A stretch of DNA of 64,000 nt from Sanderia malayensis. Its lineage: Eukaryota; Cnidaria; Scyphozoa; Semaeostomeae; Pelagiidae. The position numbers were made by a program, and so were the translations under genes. Below the pieces are notes generated by a model that made no database searches, was not told the origin of the DNA, and saw nothing but the letters and a program-made list of their open reading frames with translations. Below are positions 1-13,345 of this stretch, piece after piece. The stretch lies in contig RQOL01000437.1 of NCBI GenBank assembly GCA_013076295.1, positions 1 to 64,000 of the forward strand. Direction: 5' to 3'. Position 1 is the first letter of the stretch; each line of letters opens with the position of its first letter.

Positions 1-194
1 ATAACTTCCCACTATTTCCTGACATCCCATTTTTTCTTGACTTCCCACATTTCTTGACTTCCCACTTTTGATGACTTCCCACTTTTTGTTCAATTCTCAC
101 TTTTGACGACATCCCATTTTTTCTTGACTTCCCACTTTTGATGCTTTCTCACTTTTAATAACTTCCCTTCTTATTTTGACATCTCACTGTTGAT

Positions 195-911
195 GAATTC
201 ACACTTTTAGCGACTTCCCACTTCTTCTGACTTCCCACCTTTTCTTGACTTCCCGCAATTTCTTGACTTCCCATTTTGATGACTTCCCACTTTTCCTTGA
301 CTTTCAACTTTTGATGACCTCCCACTTTTTCTTCACTTCCCACTTTTGATGACTTCCCAGTTTTTCTTGAATTCTCACTTTGACGATCCCCACGTTTTCT
401 TGACTTCCCACTCTGGATGACCTCCCACTTTTTCTTGACCTTCCACTTTTGATGACCACCCACATTTTCTTGACTTCCCATTTTGATGAGTTCTCACCAT
501 TGATGACTTTCCATTTTTGGTGACATCCACTTTTGATGACTTCCCTCTTTTGATGACTTCCCACTTTTTCTTGATTTCCCACTTTTGACACCTCCACTTT
601 TTCTTGACTTCCAACTTTTGATGAGTTCCCACTATTGATGACTTTCCATTTTTGGTGACATCCACTTTTGATGACTTCCCTCTTGACGGCTTCCCACTTT
701 TTCTTGAAAATCCATCTTTGATAACTTCCCACTATTTCCTGACATACCATTTTTTCTGGACTTCCCACTTTTTCTTGACTTCCCACTTGATGACTTCCCA
801 CTTTTTCTTCAATTCTCACTTTTGACGACATCCCACTTTTCTTGACTTCCCACTTTGATGCTTTCTCACTTTTAATAACTTCCCTTGTTATTTTGACATC
901 TCACTGTTGAT
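195..911. repeat. About 717-bp higher-order block, shortened by single-base losses
   Basis: This block runs from one GAATTCACAC landmark (195) to the next (912). It matches the 732-bp blocks at 4861 and 8028 monomer by monomer, but carries many one-base deletions, for example CTTCTTCTGAC for CTTCTTCTTGAC near 230 and GACATCCAC for GACATCCCAC near 530 and 660. The net loss is about 15 bp. Order of variants: the CTCTGGATGACC variant, two GGTGACAT variants, then the GACGGCTTCC variant. The concentration of deletions suggests either lower base accuracy here or a decayed copy. Confidence 0.8.
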
Positions 912-2960
912 GAATTCACACTTTTAACGACTTCCCACTTCTTCTTGACTTCCCACTTTTCTTCACTTCCCGCAATTTCTTGACTTCCCATTTTTGATGA
1001 CTTCCCACTTTTCCTTGACTTTCCACTTTTGATGACCTCCCACTTTTTCTTCACTTCCCACTTTTGATGACTTCCCAGTTTTTCTTGAATTCTCACTTTT
1101 GACGACTCCCACGTTTTCTGACTTCCCACTCTGGATGACCTCCCACTTTTTCTTGACTTTCCACTTTTGATGACCACCCACATTTTCTTGACTTCGCACT
1201 TTTGATGAGTTCTCACCATTGATGACTTTCCATTTTTGGTGACATCCCACTTTTGATGACTTCCCTCTTTTGATGACTTCCCACTTTTTCTTGATTTCCC
1301 ACTTTTGACGACCTCCCACTTTTTCTTGACTTCCCACTTTTGATGAGTTCCCACTATTGATGACTTTCCATTTTTGGTGACATCCCACTTTTGATGACTT
1401 CCCTCTTTTGACGGCTTCCCACTTTTTCTTGAAATCCCATCTTTGATAACTTCCCACTATTTCCTGACATCCCATTTTTTCTGGACTTCCCACTTTTTCT
1501 TGACTTCCCACTTTTGATGACTTCCCACTTTTTCTTCCATTCTTACTTTTAACGACTTCCCACTTTTTCTTGACTTCCCACCTTTTCTTGACGTCCCACT
1601 TTTGATGACTTCCCACTTTTTCTTGATTTCCCACTTTTGATGAGTTCCCACTATTGATGACTTCCACCTTTTCCTGACATCCCACTTATACTTGACTTCC
1701 CACTTTTTCTTGACTTCCCACTTTTGATGACTTCCCAGTTTTTCTTGAATTCTCACTTTTGACGACTCCCCACGTTTTCTTGACTTCCCACTCTGGATGA
1801 CCTCCCACTTTTTCTTGACTTTCCACTTTTGATGACTTCCACTTTTTCTTGACTTCCCACTTTTGATGAGTTCCCACTATTGATGACTTTCCATTTTTGG
1901 TGACATCCCACTTTTGATGACTTCCCTCTTTTGACGGCTTCCCACTTTTTCCTGAATTCCCATCTTTGATAACTTCCCACTATTTCCTGTCATCCCATTT
2001 TTTCTTGACTTCCCACTTTTTCTTGACTTCCCACTTTTGATGACTTCCCACTTTTTCTTCAATTCTCACTTTTGACGACATCCCATTTTTTCTTGACTTC
2101 CCACTTTTGATGCTTTCTAACTTTTAATAACTTCCCTTCTTATTTTGACATGTCCCTGTTGTTGAATTCACACTTTTAGCGACTTCCCACTTCTTTATGA
2201 CTTCCCACCTTTTCTTGACTTCCCGCAATTTCTTGACATCCCATTTTTGATGACTTCCCACTTTTTCTTGACGTCCCTCTTTTGATGACTTCCCATTTTT
2301 TCTTGATTTCCCACTTTTAATGAGTTCCCACTATTGATGACTTCCACCTTTGTTGACTTCCCACTTTTGATGACTTCCCACTTTTTCTTTAATTCTCACT
2401 TTTGACGACATCCCATTTTTTCTTGACTTCCCACTTTTGATGCTTTCTCACTTTTCATAACTTCCCTTCTTATTTTGACATCTCACTGTTGATGAATTCA
2501 CACTTTTAACGACTTCCCACTTCTTCTTGACTTCCCACCTTTTCTTGACTTTCCGCAATTTCTTGACTTCCCATTTTTGATGACTTCCCACTTTTTCTTG
2601 ACTTTCCACTTTTGATGACCTCCCACTTTTTCTTGACTTCCCACTTTTGATGACTTCCCAGTTTTTCTTGAATTCTCACTTTTGACGACTCCCAACGTTT
2701 TCTTGACTTCCCACTCTGGATGACCTCCCACTTTTTCTTGACTTTCCACTTTTGATGACCTCCCACTTTTTCTTGACTTCCCACTTTTGATGAGTTCCCA
2801 CTATTGATGACTTTCCATTTTTGGTGACATCGCACTTTTGATGACTTCCCTCTTTTGATGACTTCCCACTTTTTCTTGATTTCCCACTTTTAATGAGTTC
2901 CCACTATTGATGACTTCCACCTTTGATGACTTCCCACTTTTGATGACTTCCCACTTTTTC

Positions 2961-3655
2961 TTGGTTTTCCGCTTTCGGTGACTTTCCACTTTTGATGCCT
3001 TCTCACTTTTAATAACTTCCTTGTTATTTTGACATCTCACTGTTGATGAATTCACACTTTTAACGACTTCCCACTTCTTCTTGACTTCCCACCTTTTCTT
3101 GACTTCCCGCAATTTCTTGACTTCCCATTTTTGATGACTTCCCACTTTTTCTTGACGTCCCACTTTTGATGACTTCCCACTTTTTCTTGATTTCCCACTT
3201 TTGGTGACTTCCCGCTTTTTTGTGACTTCCCACTTTTGATGACTTCCCACTTTTCCTTGACTTCCCACTTTTTCTTGGTTTTCCGCTTTCGGTGACTTCC
3301 CACTTTTGATGCCTTCTCACTTTTAATAACTTCCCTTGTTATTTTGACATCTCACTGTTGATGAATTCACACTTTTAACGACTTCCCACTTCTTCTTGAC
3401 TTCCCACCTTTTCTTGACTTCCCGCAATTTCTTGACTTCCCATTTTTGATGACTTCCCACTTTTTCTTGACGTCCCACTTTTGATGACTTCCCACTTTTT
3501 CTTGATTTCCCACTTTTGGTGACATCGCACTTTTGATGACTTCCCTCTTTTGATGACTTCCCACTTTTTCTTGATTTCCCACTTTTAATGAGTTCCCACT
3601 ATTGATGACTTCCACCTTTGATGACTTCCCACTTTTGATGACTTCCCACTTTTTC
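2961..3655. repeat. Local tandem duplication of a 314-381 bp unit
   Basis: The landmark TTGGTTTTCCGCTTTCGG occurs at 2961, 3275 and 3656, so two successive units of 314 and 381 bp are visible. Each contains the TTATTTTGACATCTCAC variant, the GAATTCACAC landmark (3048, 3363, with a third at 3744) and the CCCGCAATTTCTTGAC variant. The second unit is longer because it contains extra monomers around 3510-3600. The next unit does not repeat this pattern and changes into the 732-bp type of block. Confidence 0.82.
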
Positions 3656-4860
3656 TTGGTTTTCCGCTTTCGGTGACCTCCCACTTTTGATGCCTTCTCA
3701 CTTTTAATAACTTCCCTTGTTATTTTGACATCTCACTGTTGATGAATTCACACTTTTAACGACTTCCCACTTCTTCTTGACTTCCCACCTTTTCTTGACT
3801 TCCCGCAATTTCTTGACTTCCCATTTTTGACGACTCCCCACGTTTTCTTGACTTCCCACTCTGGATGACCTCCCACTTTTTCTTGACTTTCCACTTTTGA
3901 CGACCTCCCACTTTTTCTTGACTTCCCACTTTTGATGAGTTCCCACTATTGATGACTTTCCATTTTTGGTGACATCCCACTTTTGATGACTTCCCTCTTT
4001 TGACGGCTTCCCACTTTTTCTTGAAATCCCATCTTTGATAACTTCCCACTATTTCCTGACATCCCATTTTTTCTGGACTTCCCACTTTTTCTTGACTTCC
4101 CACTTTTGATGACTTCCCACTTTTTCTTCAATTCTCACTTTTGACGACATCCCACTTTTTCTTGACTTCCCACTTTTGATGCTTTCTCACTTTTAATAAC
4201 TTCCCTTCTTATTTTGACATCTCACTGTTGATGAATTCACACTTTTAACGACTTCCCACTTTTTCTTGACTTCCCACCTTTTCTTGACGTCCCACTTTTG
4301 ATGACTTCCCACTTTTTCTTGATTTCCCACTTTTGATGAGTTCCCACTATTGATGACTTCCACCTTTTCCTGACATCCCACTTTTTCTTGACTTCCCACT
4401 TTTTCTTGACTTCCCACTTTTGATGACTTCCCAGTTTTTCTTGAATTCTCACTTTTGACGACTCCCCACGTTTTCTTGACTTCCCACTCTGGATGACCTC
4501 CCACTTTTTCTTGACTTTCCACTTTTGATGACCTCCCACTTTTTCTTGACTTCCCACTTTTGATGAGTTCCCACTATTGATGACTTTCCATTTTTGGTGA
4601 CATCCCACTTTTGATGACTTCCCTCTTTTGACGGCTTCCCACTTTTTCCTGAATTCCCATCTTTGATAACTTCCCACTATTTCCTGACATCCCATTTTTT
4701 CTTGACTTCCCACTTTTTCTTGACTTCCCACTTTTGATGACTTCCCACTTTTTGTTCAATTCTCACTTTTGACGACATCCCATTTTTTCTTGACTTCCCA
4801 CTTTTGATGCTTTCTCACTTTTAATAACTTCCCTTCTTATTTTGACATCTCACTGTTGAT

Positions 4861-5592
4861 GAATTCACACTTTTAGCGACTTCCCACTTCTTCTTGACTT
4901 CCCACCTTTTCTTGACTTCCCGCAATTTCTTGACTTCCCATTTTTGATGACTTCCCACTTTTCCTTGACTTTCAACTTTTGATGACCTCCCACTTTTTCT
5001 TCACTTCCCACTTTTGATGACTTCCCAGTTTTTCTTGAATTCTCACTTTTGACGACTCCCCACGTTTTCTTGACTTCCCACTCTGGATGACCTCCCACTT
5101 TTTCTTGACCTTCCACTTTTGATGACCACCCACATTTTCTTGACTTCCCATTTTTGATGAGTTCTCACCATTGATGACTTTCCATTTTTGGTGACATCCC
5201 ACTTTTGATGACTTCCCTCTTTTGATGACTTCCCACTTTTTCTTGATTTCCCACTTTTGACGACCTCCCACTTTTTCTTGACTTCCAACTTTTGATGAGT
5301 TCCCACTATTGATGACTTTCCATTTTTGGTGACATCCCACTTTTGATGACTTCCCTCTTTTGACGGCTTCCCACTTTTTCTTGAAATCCCATCTTTGATA
5401 ACTTCCCACTATTTCCTGACATACCATTTTTTCTGGACTTCCCACTTTTTCTTGACTTCCCACTTTTGATGACTTCCCACTTTTTCTTCAATTCTCACTT
5501 TTGACGACATCCCACTTTTTCTTGACCCCCCCCTTTTGATGCTTTCTCACTTTTAATAACTTCCCTTGTTATTTTGACATCTCACTGTTGAT
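4861..5592. repeat. 732-bp higher-order block, reference-like copy
   Basis: The block is bounded by GAATTCACAC at 4861 and 5593, exactly 732 bp, or about 42 monomers. It contains, in order, the CCCGCAATTTC variant, the CACGTTTTC/CTCTGGATGACC pair, two TTTCCATTTTTGGTGACAT variants, GACGGCTTCC and the TTTCTGGACTTCC variant. Very similar blocks lie about 3,167 bp downstream (8.0-8.7 kb) and 9,322 bp downstream (14.2-14.8 kb), sharing private variants such as CTTGACCTTCCAC. An eight-C run near 5526-5533 replaces CTTCCCAC and is a local mutation of this copy. Confidence 0.88.
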
Positions 5593-8027
5593 GAATTCAC
5601 ACTTTTAACGACTTCCCACTTCTTCTTGACTTCCCACCTTTTCTTGACGTCCCACTTTTGATGACTTCCCACTTTTTCTTGATTTCCCACTTTTGACGAG
5701 TTCCCACTATTGATGACTTCCACCTTTTCCTGACATCCCACTTATACTTGACTTCCCACTTTTTCTTGACTTCCCACTTTTGATGACTTCCCAGTTTTTC
5801 TTGAATTCTCACTTTTGACGACTCCCCACGTTTTCTTGACTTCCCACTCTGGATGACCTCCCACTTTTTCTTGACTTTCCACTTTTGATGACTTCCACTT
5901 TTTCTTGACTTCCCACTTTTGATGAGTTCCCACTATTGATGACTTTCCATTTTTGGTGACATCCCACTTTTGATGACTTCCCTCTTTTGACGGCTTCCCA
6001 CTTTTTCCTGAATTCCCATCTTTGATAACTTCCCACTATTTCCTGACATCCCATTTTTTCTTGACTTCCCACTTTTTCTTGACTTCCCACTTTTGATGAC
6101 TTCCCACTTTTTCTTCAATTCTCACTTTTGACGACATCCCATTTTTTCTTGACTTCCCACTTTTGATGCTTTCTCACTTTTAATAACTTCCCTTCTTATT
6201 TTGACATGTCCCTGTTGTTGAATTCACACTTTTAGCGACTTCCCACTTCTTCTTGACTTCCCACCTTTTCTTGACTTCCCGCAATTTCTTGACATCCCAT
6301 TTTTGATGACTTCCCACTTTTTCTTGACGTCCCTCTTTTGATGACTTCCCATTTTTTCTTGATTTCCCACTTTGAATGAGTTCCCACTATTGATGACTTC
6401 CACCTTTGATGACTTCCCACTTTTGATGACTTCCCACTTTTTCTTGGTTTTCCGCTTTCGGTGACTTCCCACTTTTGATGCCTTCTCACTTTTAATAACT
6501 TCCCTTGTTATTTTGACATCTCACTGTTGATGAATTCACACTTTTAACGACTTCCCACTTCTTCTTGACTTCCCACCTTTTCTTGACGTCCCACTTTTGA
6601 TGACTTCCCACTTTTTCTTGATTTCCCACTTTTGATGAGTTCCCACTATTGATGACTTCCACCTTTTCCTGACATCCCACTTTTTCTTGACTTCCCACTT
6701 TTTCTTGACTTCCCACCTTTGATGACTTCCCACTTTTTCTAGATTTGCCATTTTTGGTGACTTCCCACTATTCATAACCTCCCACTTTTGATGAATTCCC
6801 ACTTTTTCTTGACTTCCCACTTTTGATGAGTTCCCACTATTGATGACTTTCCATTTTTGGTGACTTCTCACTTTTGATGACTTCCCTCTTTTGATGACTT
6901 CCCATTTTTTCCTGACATCCCACTTTTTCTTGACTTCCCACTTTTTCTTGACTTCCCACTTTTGATGACTTCCCACTTTTGATTACTTCCCACTTTATCC
7001 TGACTTCTCACTTTTGATGACTTCCCATTTTGGTTGACATTCCACTTTTTCTTGACTTCCCAATTTTTCATAACCTCCCTATTTTGATGAATTCACTCCT
7101 TTGATGACTCCCCACTTTTTCCTGACCTCCCGCTTTCGGTGACTTCCCAATTTTGGTAACTTCCCACTTTTGATGATTTCCTTCTTTTGATGACTACCCG
7201 CCTTCTCTTGACTTCTCACTTTTGATGAATTCCCACCTTTTCTTGACTTCCAACTTTTGATGAGTTCCCACTATTGATGACTTTCCATTTTTGGTGACTT
7301 CTCACTTTTCATGACTTCCCTCTTTTGATGACTTCAAATTTTTTCCTGACATCCCACTTTTTCTTGACTTCCCACTTTTTCTTGACTTCCCACTTTTGAT
7401 GACTTCCCACTTTTTCCAAGCCTCCCTATTTTGATGACTTCCCTCTTTTAACAACTCCCCATATTTTCCTGACTTCCCGCTTTTGGTGACTTCCCGCTTT
7501 TTTGTGACTTCCCACTTTTGATGACTTCCCACTTTTTCTTGACTTCCCACTTTTTCTTGACTTCCCACTTTTTCTTGACTTCCCACTCTTCATGACTTCC
7601 CAGTTTTTCTTGAATTCTCACTTTTGACGACTCCCCACGTTTTCTTGACTTCCCACTCTGGGTGACCTCCCACTTTTTCTTGACTTTCCACTTTTGATGA
7701 CCTCCCACTTTTTCTTGACTTCCCACTTTGATGAGTTCCCACTATTGATGACTTTCCATTTTTGGTGACATCCCACTTTTGATGACTTCCCTCTTTTGAC
7801 GGCTTCCCACTTTTTCTTGAATTCCCATCTTTAATAACTTCCCACTATTTCCTGACATCCCATTTTCTCTGGACTTCCCACTTTTTCTTGACTTCCCACT
7901 TTTGATGACTTCCACTTTTTCTTCAATTCTCACTTTTGACGACATCCCACTTTTTCTTGACTTCCCACTTTTGATGCTTTCTCACTTTTAATAACTTCCC
8001 TTCTTATTTTGACATCTCAATGTTGTT

Positions 8028-8759
8028 GAATTCACACTTTTAACGACTTCCCACTTCTTCTTGACTTCCCACCTTTTCTTGACTTCCCGCAATTTCTTGA
8101 CTTCCCATTTTTGATGATTTCCCACTTTTTCTTGACGTCCCTCTTTTGACGACCTCCCACTTTTTCTTCACTTCCCACTTTTGATGACTTCCCAGTTTTT
8201 CTTGAATTCTCACTTTTGACGACTCCCCACGTTTTCTTGACTTCCCACTCTGGATGACCTCCCACTTTTTCTTGACCTTCCACTTTTGATGACCACCCAC
8301 ATTTTCTTGACTTCCCATTTTTGATGAGTTCTCACCATTGATGACTTTCCATTTTTGGTGACATCCCACTTTTGATGACTTCCCTCTTTTGATGACTTCC
8401 CACTTTTTCTTGATTTCCCACTTTTGACGACCTCCCACTTTTTCTTGACTTCCAACTTTTGATGAGTTCCCACTATTGATGACTTTCCATTTTTGGTGAC
8501 ATCCCACTTTTGATGACTTCCCTCTTTTGACGGCTTCCCACTTTTTCTTGAAATCCCATCTTTGATAACTTCCCACTATTTCCTGACATACCATTTTTTC
8601 TGGACTTCCCACTTTTTCTTGACTTCCCACTTTTGATGACTTCCCACTTTTTCTTCAATTCTCACTTTTGACGACATCCCACTTTTTCTTGACTTCCCAC
8701 TTTTGATGCTTTCTCACTTTTAATAACTTCCCTTGTTATTTTGACATCTCACTGTTGAT
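8028..8759. repeat. 732-bp higher-order block (tandem copy 1)
   Basis: The block lies between GAATTCACAC at 8028 and 8760. It shares the CTTGACCTTCCAC and TTTTGATGAGTTCTCACC variants with the block at 4861. Near 8120-8160 a stretch carrying GACGTCCCTC replaces the TTTTCCTTGACTTTC stretch of the other copies at equal length, which looks like a gene-conversion-like patch. Confidence 0.82.
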
Positions 8760-9491
8760 GAATTCACACTTTTAACGACTTCCCACTTCTTCTTGACTTC
8801 CCACCTTTTCTTCACTTCCCGCAATTTCTTGACTTCCCATTTTTGATGACTTCCCACTTTTCCTTGACTTTCCACTTTTGATGACCTCCCACTTTTTCTT
8901 CACTTCCCACTTTTGATGACTTCCCAGTTTTTCTTGAATTCTCACTTTTGACGACTCCCCACGTTTTCTTGACTTCCCACTCTGGATGACCTCCCACTTT
9001 TTCTTGACTTTCCACTTTTGATGACCACCCACATTTTCTTGACTTCCCACTTTTGATGAGTTCTCACCATTGATGACTTTCCATTTTTGGTGACATCCCA
9101 CTTTTGATGACTTCCCTCTTTTGATGACTTCCCACTTTTTCTTGATTTCCCACTTTTGACGACCTCCCACTTTTTCTTGACTTCCCACTTTTGATGAGTT
9201 CCCACTATTGATGACTTTCCATTTTTGGTGACATCCCACTTTTGATGACTTCCCTCTTTTGACGGCTTCCCACTTTTTCTTGAAATCCCATCTTTGATAA
9301 CTTCCCACTATTTCCTGACATCCCATTTTTTCTGGACTTCCCACTTTTTCTTGACTTCCCACTTTTGATGACTTCCCACTTTTTCTTCCATTCTCACTTT
9401 TGACGACATCCCACTTTTTCTTGACTTCCCACTTTTGATGCTTTCTCACTTTTAATAACTTCCCTTGTTATTTTGACATCTCACTGTTGAT
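8760..9491. repeat. 732-bp higher-order block (tandem copy 2)
   Basis: This block directly follows the previous one and has the same 732-bp length, from GAATTCACAC 8760 to 9492. It differs from its neighbour by point variants: TTTCTTCACTTCCCGC in place of TTTCTTGACTTCCCGC, CTTGACTTTCCAC in place of CTTGACCTTCCAC, and TTCCATTCTCAC in place of TTCAATTCTCAC. A related copy begins at 14914. Confidence 0.84.
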
Positions 9492-10824
9492 GAATTCACA
9501 CTTTTAACGACTTCCCACTTTTTCTTGACTTCCCACCTTTTCTTGACGTCCCACTTTTGATGACTTCCCACTTTCTCTTGATTTCCCACTTTTGATGAGT
9601 TCCCACTATTGATGACTTCCACCTTTTCCTGACATCCCACTTATACTTGACTTCCCACGTTTTCTTGACTTCCCACTCTGGATGACCTCCCACTTTTTCT
9701 TGACTTTCCACTTTTGATGACTTCCACTTTTTCTTGACTTCCCACTTTTGATGAGTTCCCACTATTGATGACTTTCCATTTTTGGTGACATCCCACTTTT
9801 GATGACTTCCCTCTTTCTTGACTTCCCACTTTTTCTTGACTTCCCACTTTTGATGACTTCCCACTTTTTCTTCAATTCTCACTTTTGACGACATCCCATT
9901 TTTTCTTGACTTCCCACTTTTGATGCTTTCTCACTTTTAATAACTTCCCTTCTTATTTTGACATGTCCCTGTTGTTGAATTCACACTTTTAGCGACTTCC
10001 CACTTCTTCTTGACTTCCCACCTTTTCTTGACTTCCCGCAATTTCTTGACATCCCATTTTTGATGACTTCCCACTTTTTCTTGACGTCCCTCTTTTGATG
10101 ACTTCCCATTTTTTCTTGATTTCCCACTTTTAATGAGTTCCCACTATTGATGACTTCCACCTTTGATGACTTCCCACTTTTGATGACTTCCCACTTTTTC
10201 TTGGTTTTCCGCTTTCGGTGACTTCCCACTTTTGATGCCTTCTCACTTTTAATAACTTCCCTTGTTATTTTGACATCTCACTGTTGATGAATTCACACTT
10301 TTAACGACTTCCCACTTCTTCTTGACTTCCCACCTTTTCTTGACGTCCCACGTCTGATGACTTTCCACTTTTTCTTGATTTCCCACTTTTGATGAGTTCC
10401 CACTATTGATGACTTCCACCTTTTCCTGACATCCCACTTTTTCTTGACATCCCACTTTTTCTTGACTTCCCATCTTTGATGACTTCCCACTTTTCTAGAT
10501 TTGCCATTTTTGGTGACTTCCCACTATTGATAACCTCCCACTTTTGATGAATTCCCACTTTTTCTTGACTTCCCACTTTTGATGAGTTCCCACTATTGAT
10601 GACTTTCCATTTTTGGTGACTTCTCACTTTTGATGACTTCCCTCTTTTGATGACTTCCCATTTTTTCCTGACATCCCACTTTTTCTTGACTTCCCACTTT
10701 TTCTTGACTTCCCACTTTTGATGACTTCCCACTTTTGATTACTTCCCACTTTATCCTGACTTCTCACTTTTGATGACTTCCCATTTTGGTTGACATTCCA
10801 CTTTTTCTTGACTTCCCAATTTTT

Positions 10825-13345
10825 CATAACCTCCCTATTTTGATGAATTCACTCCTTTGATGACTCCCCACTTTTTCCTGACCTCCCGCTTTCGGTGACT
10901 TCCCAATTTTGGTAACTTCCCACTTTTGATGATTTCCTTCTTTTGATGACTACCCGCCTTCTCTTGACTTCTCACTTTTGATGAATTCCCACCTTTTCTT
11001 GACTTCCAACTTTTGATGAGTTCCCACTATTGATGACTTTCCATTTTTGGTGACTTCTCACTTTTCATGACTTCCCTCTTTTGATGACTTCCAATTTTTT
11101 CCTGACATCCCACTTTTTCTTGACTTCCCACTTTTTCTTGACTTCCCACTTTTTCTTGACTTCCCACTTTTGATGACTTCCCACTTTTTCCAAGCCTACC
11201 TATTTTGATGACTTCCCTCTTTTAACAACTCCCCATATTTTCTTGACTTCCCGCTTTTGGTGACTTCCCGCTTTTTTGTGACTTTCCACTTTTGATGACC
11301 TCCCACTTTTTCTTCACTTCCCACTTTTGATGACTTCCCAGTTTTTCTTGAATTCTCACTTTTGACGACTCCCCACGTTTTCTTGACTTCCCACTCTGGA
11401 TGACCTCCCACTTTTTCTTGACTTTCCACTTTTGATGACCACCCACATTTTCTTGACTTCCCACTTTTGATGAGTTCTCACCATTGATGACTTTCCATTT
11501 TTGGTGACATCCCACTTTTGATGACTTCCCTCTTTTGATGACTTCCCACTTTTTCTTGATTTCCCACTTTTGACGACCTCCCACTTTTTCTTGACTTCCC
11601 ACTTTTGATGAGTTCCCACTATTGATGACTTTCCATTTTTGGTGACATCCCACTTTTGATGACTTCCCTCTTTTGACGGCTTCCCACTTTTTCTTGAAAT
11701 CCCATCTTTGATAACTTCCCACTATTTCCTGACATCCCATTTTTTCTGGACTTCCCACTTTTTCTTGAATTCCCACTTTTGATGACTTCCCACTTTTTCT
11801 TCCATTCTCACTTTTGACGACATCCCACTTTTTCTTGACTTCCCACTTTTGATGCTTTCTCACTTTTAATAACTTCCCTTGTTATTTTGACATCTCACTG
11901 TTGATGAATTCACACTTTTAACGACTTCCCACTTTTTCTTGACTTCCCACCTTTTCTTGACGTCCCACTTTTGATGACTTCCCACTTTTTCTTGATTTCC
12001 CACTTTTGATGAGTTCCCACTATTGATGACTTCCACCTTTTCCTGACATCCCACTTATACTTGACTTCCCACTTTTTCTTGACTTCCCACTTTTGATGAC
12101 TTCCCAGTTTTTCTTGAATTCTCACTTTTGACGACTCCCCACGTTTTCTTGACTTCCCACTCTGGATGACCTCCCACTTTTTCTTGACTTTCCACTTTTG
12201 ATGACTTCCACTTTTTCTTGACTTCCCACTTTTGATGAGTTCCCACTATTGATGACTTTCCATTTTTGGTGACATCCCACTTTTGATGACTTCCCTCTTT
12301 TGACGGCTTCCCACTTTTTCCTGAATTCGCATCTTTGATAACTTCCCACTATTTCCTGACATCCCATTTTTTCTTGACTTCCCACTTTTTCTTCAATTCT
12401 CACTTTTGACGACATCCCATTTTTTCTTGACTTCCCACTTTTGATGCTTTCTCACTTTTAACAACTTCCCTTCTTATTTTGACATGTCCCTGTTGTTGAA
12501 TTCACACTTTTAGCGACTTCCCACTTCTTCTTGACTTCCCACCTTTTCTTGACTTCCCGCAATTTCTTGACATCCCATTTTTGATGACTTCCCACTTTTT
12601 CTTGACGTCCCTCTTTTGATGACTTCCCATTTTTTCTTGATTTCCCACTTTTAATGAGTTCCCACTATTGATGACTTCCACCTTTGATGACTTCCCACTT
12701 TTGATGACTTCCCACTTTTTCTTGGTTTTCCGCTTTCGGTGACTTCCCACTTTTGATGCCTTCTCACTTTTAATAACTTCCCTTGTTATTTTGACATCTC
12801 ACTGTTGATGAATTCACACTTTTAACGACTTCCCACTTCTTCTTGACTTCCCACCTTTTCTTGACGTCCCACTTTTGATGACTTCCCACTTTTTCTTGAT
12901 TTCCCACTTTTGATGATTCCCACTATTGATGACTTCCACCTTTTCCTGACATCCCACTTTTTCTTGACTTCCCACTTTTTCTTGACTTCCCACCTTTGAT
13001 GACTTCCCACTTTTTTCTAGATTTGCCATTTTTGGTGACTTCCCACTATTGATAACCTCCCACTTTTGATGAATTCCCACTTTTTCTTGACTTCCCACTT
13101 TGATGAGTTCCCACTATTGATGACTTTCCATTTTTGGTGACTTCTCACTTTTGATGACTTCCCTCTTTTGATGACTTCCCATTTTTTCCTGACATCCCAC
13201 TTTTTCTTGACTTCCCACTTTTTCTTGACTTCCCACTTTTGATGACTTCCCACTTTTGATTACTTCCCACTTTATCCTGACTTCTCACTTTTGATGACTT
13301 CCCATTTTGGTTGACATTCCACTTTTTCTTGACTTCCCAATTTTT
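10825..13345. repeat. Higher-order unit, about 2.52 kb, second of the series
   Basis: The CATAACCTCC landmark at 10825 recurs at 13346, a spacing of 2,521 bp. The GAATTCACAC landmarks 9977 to 12498 and 10289 to 12810 give the same 2,521 bp. Compared with the preceding unit it lacks more than one 730-bp-type block and joins the CCCGCTTTTTTGTGAC segment directly to a block interior near 11280. Confidence 0.82.

Larger units (their letters stand above)
7069..10824. repeat. Higher-order unit, about 3.76 kb, first of a tandem series
   Basis: The unit is defined from one CATAACCTCC landmark (7069) to the next (10825), a spacing of 3,756 bp. The same spacing is seen for other landmarks: GAATTCACAC 6220 to 9977 and 6532 to 10289, each 3,757 bp. 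It contains the CAACTCCCCATATTTTC segment near 7450, two consecutive 732-bp blocks (8028-8759 and 8760-9491) and a shorter block to 9977. It is the longest of the series because it holds the most 730-bp-type blocks. Confidence 0.82.

Noticed and set aside
963..1685. A 240-codon open frame on the - strand with the same repeat peptides
   Set aside because: Same explanation; the corresponding sequence in neighbouring blocks is open in other frames or broken, so there is no conserved frame.
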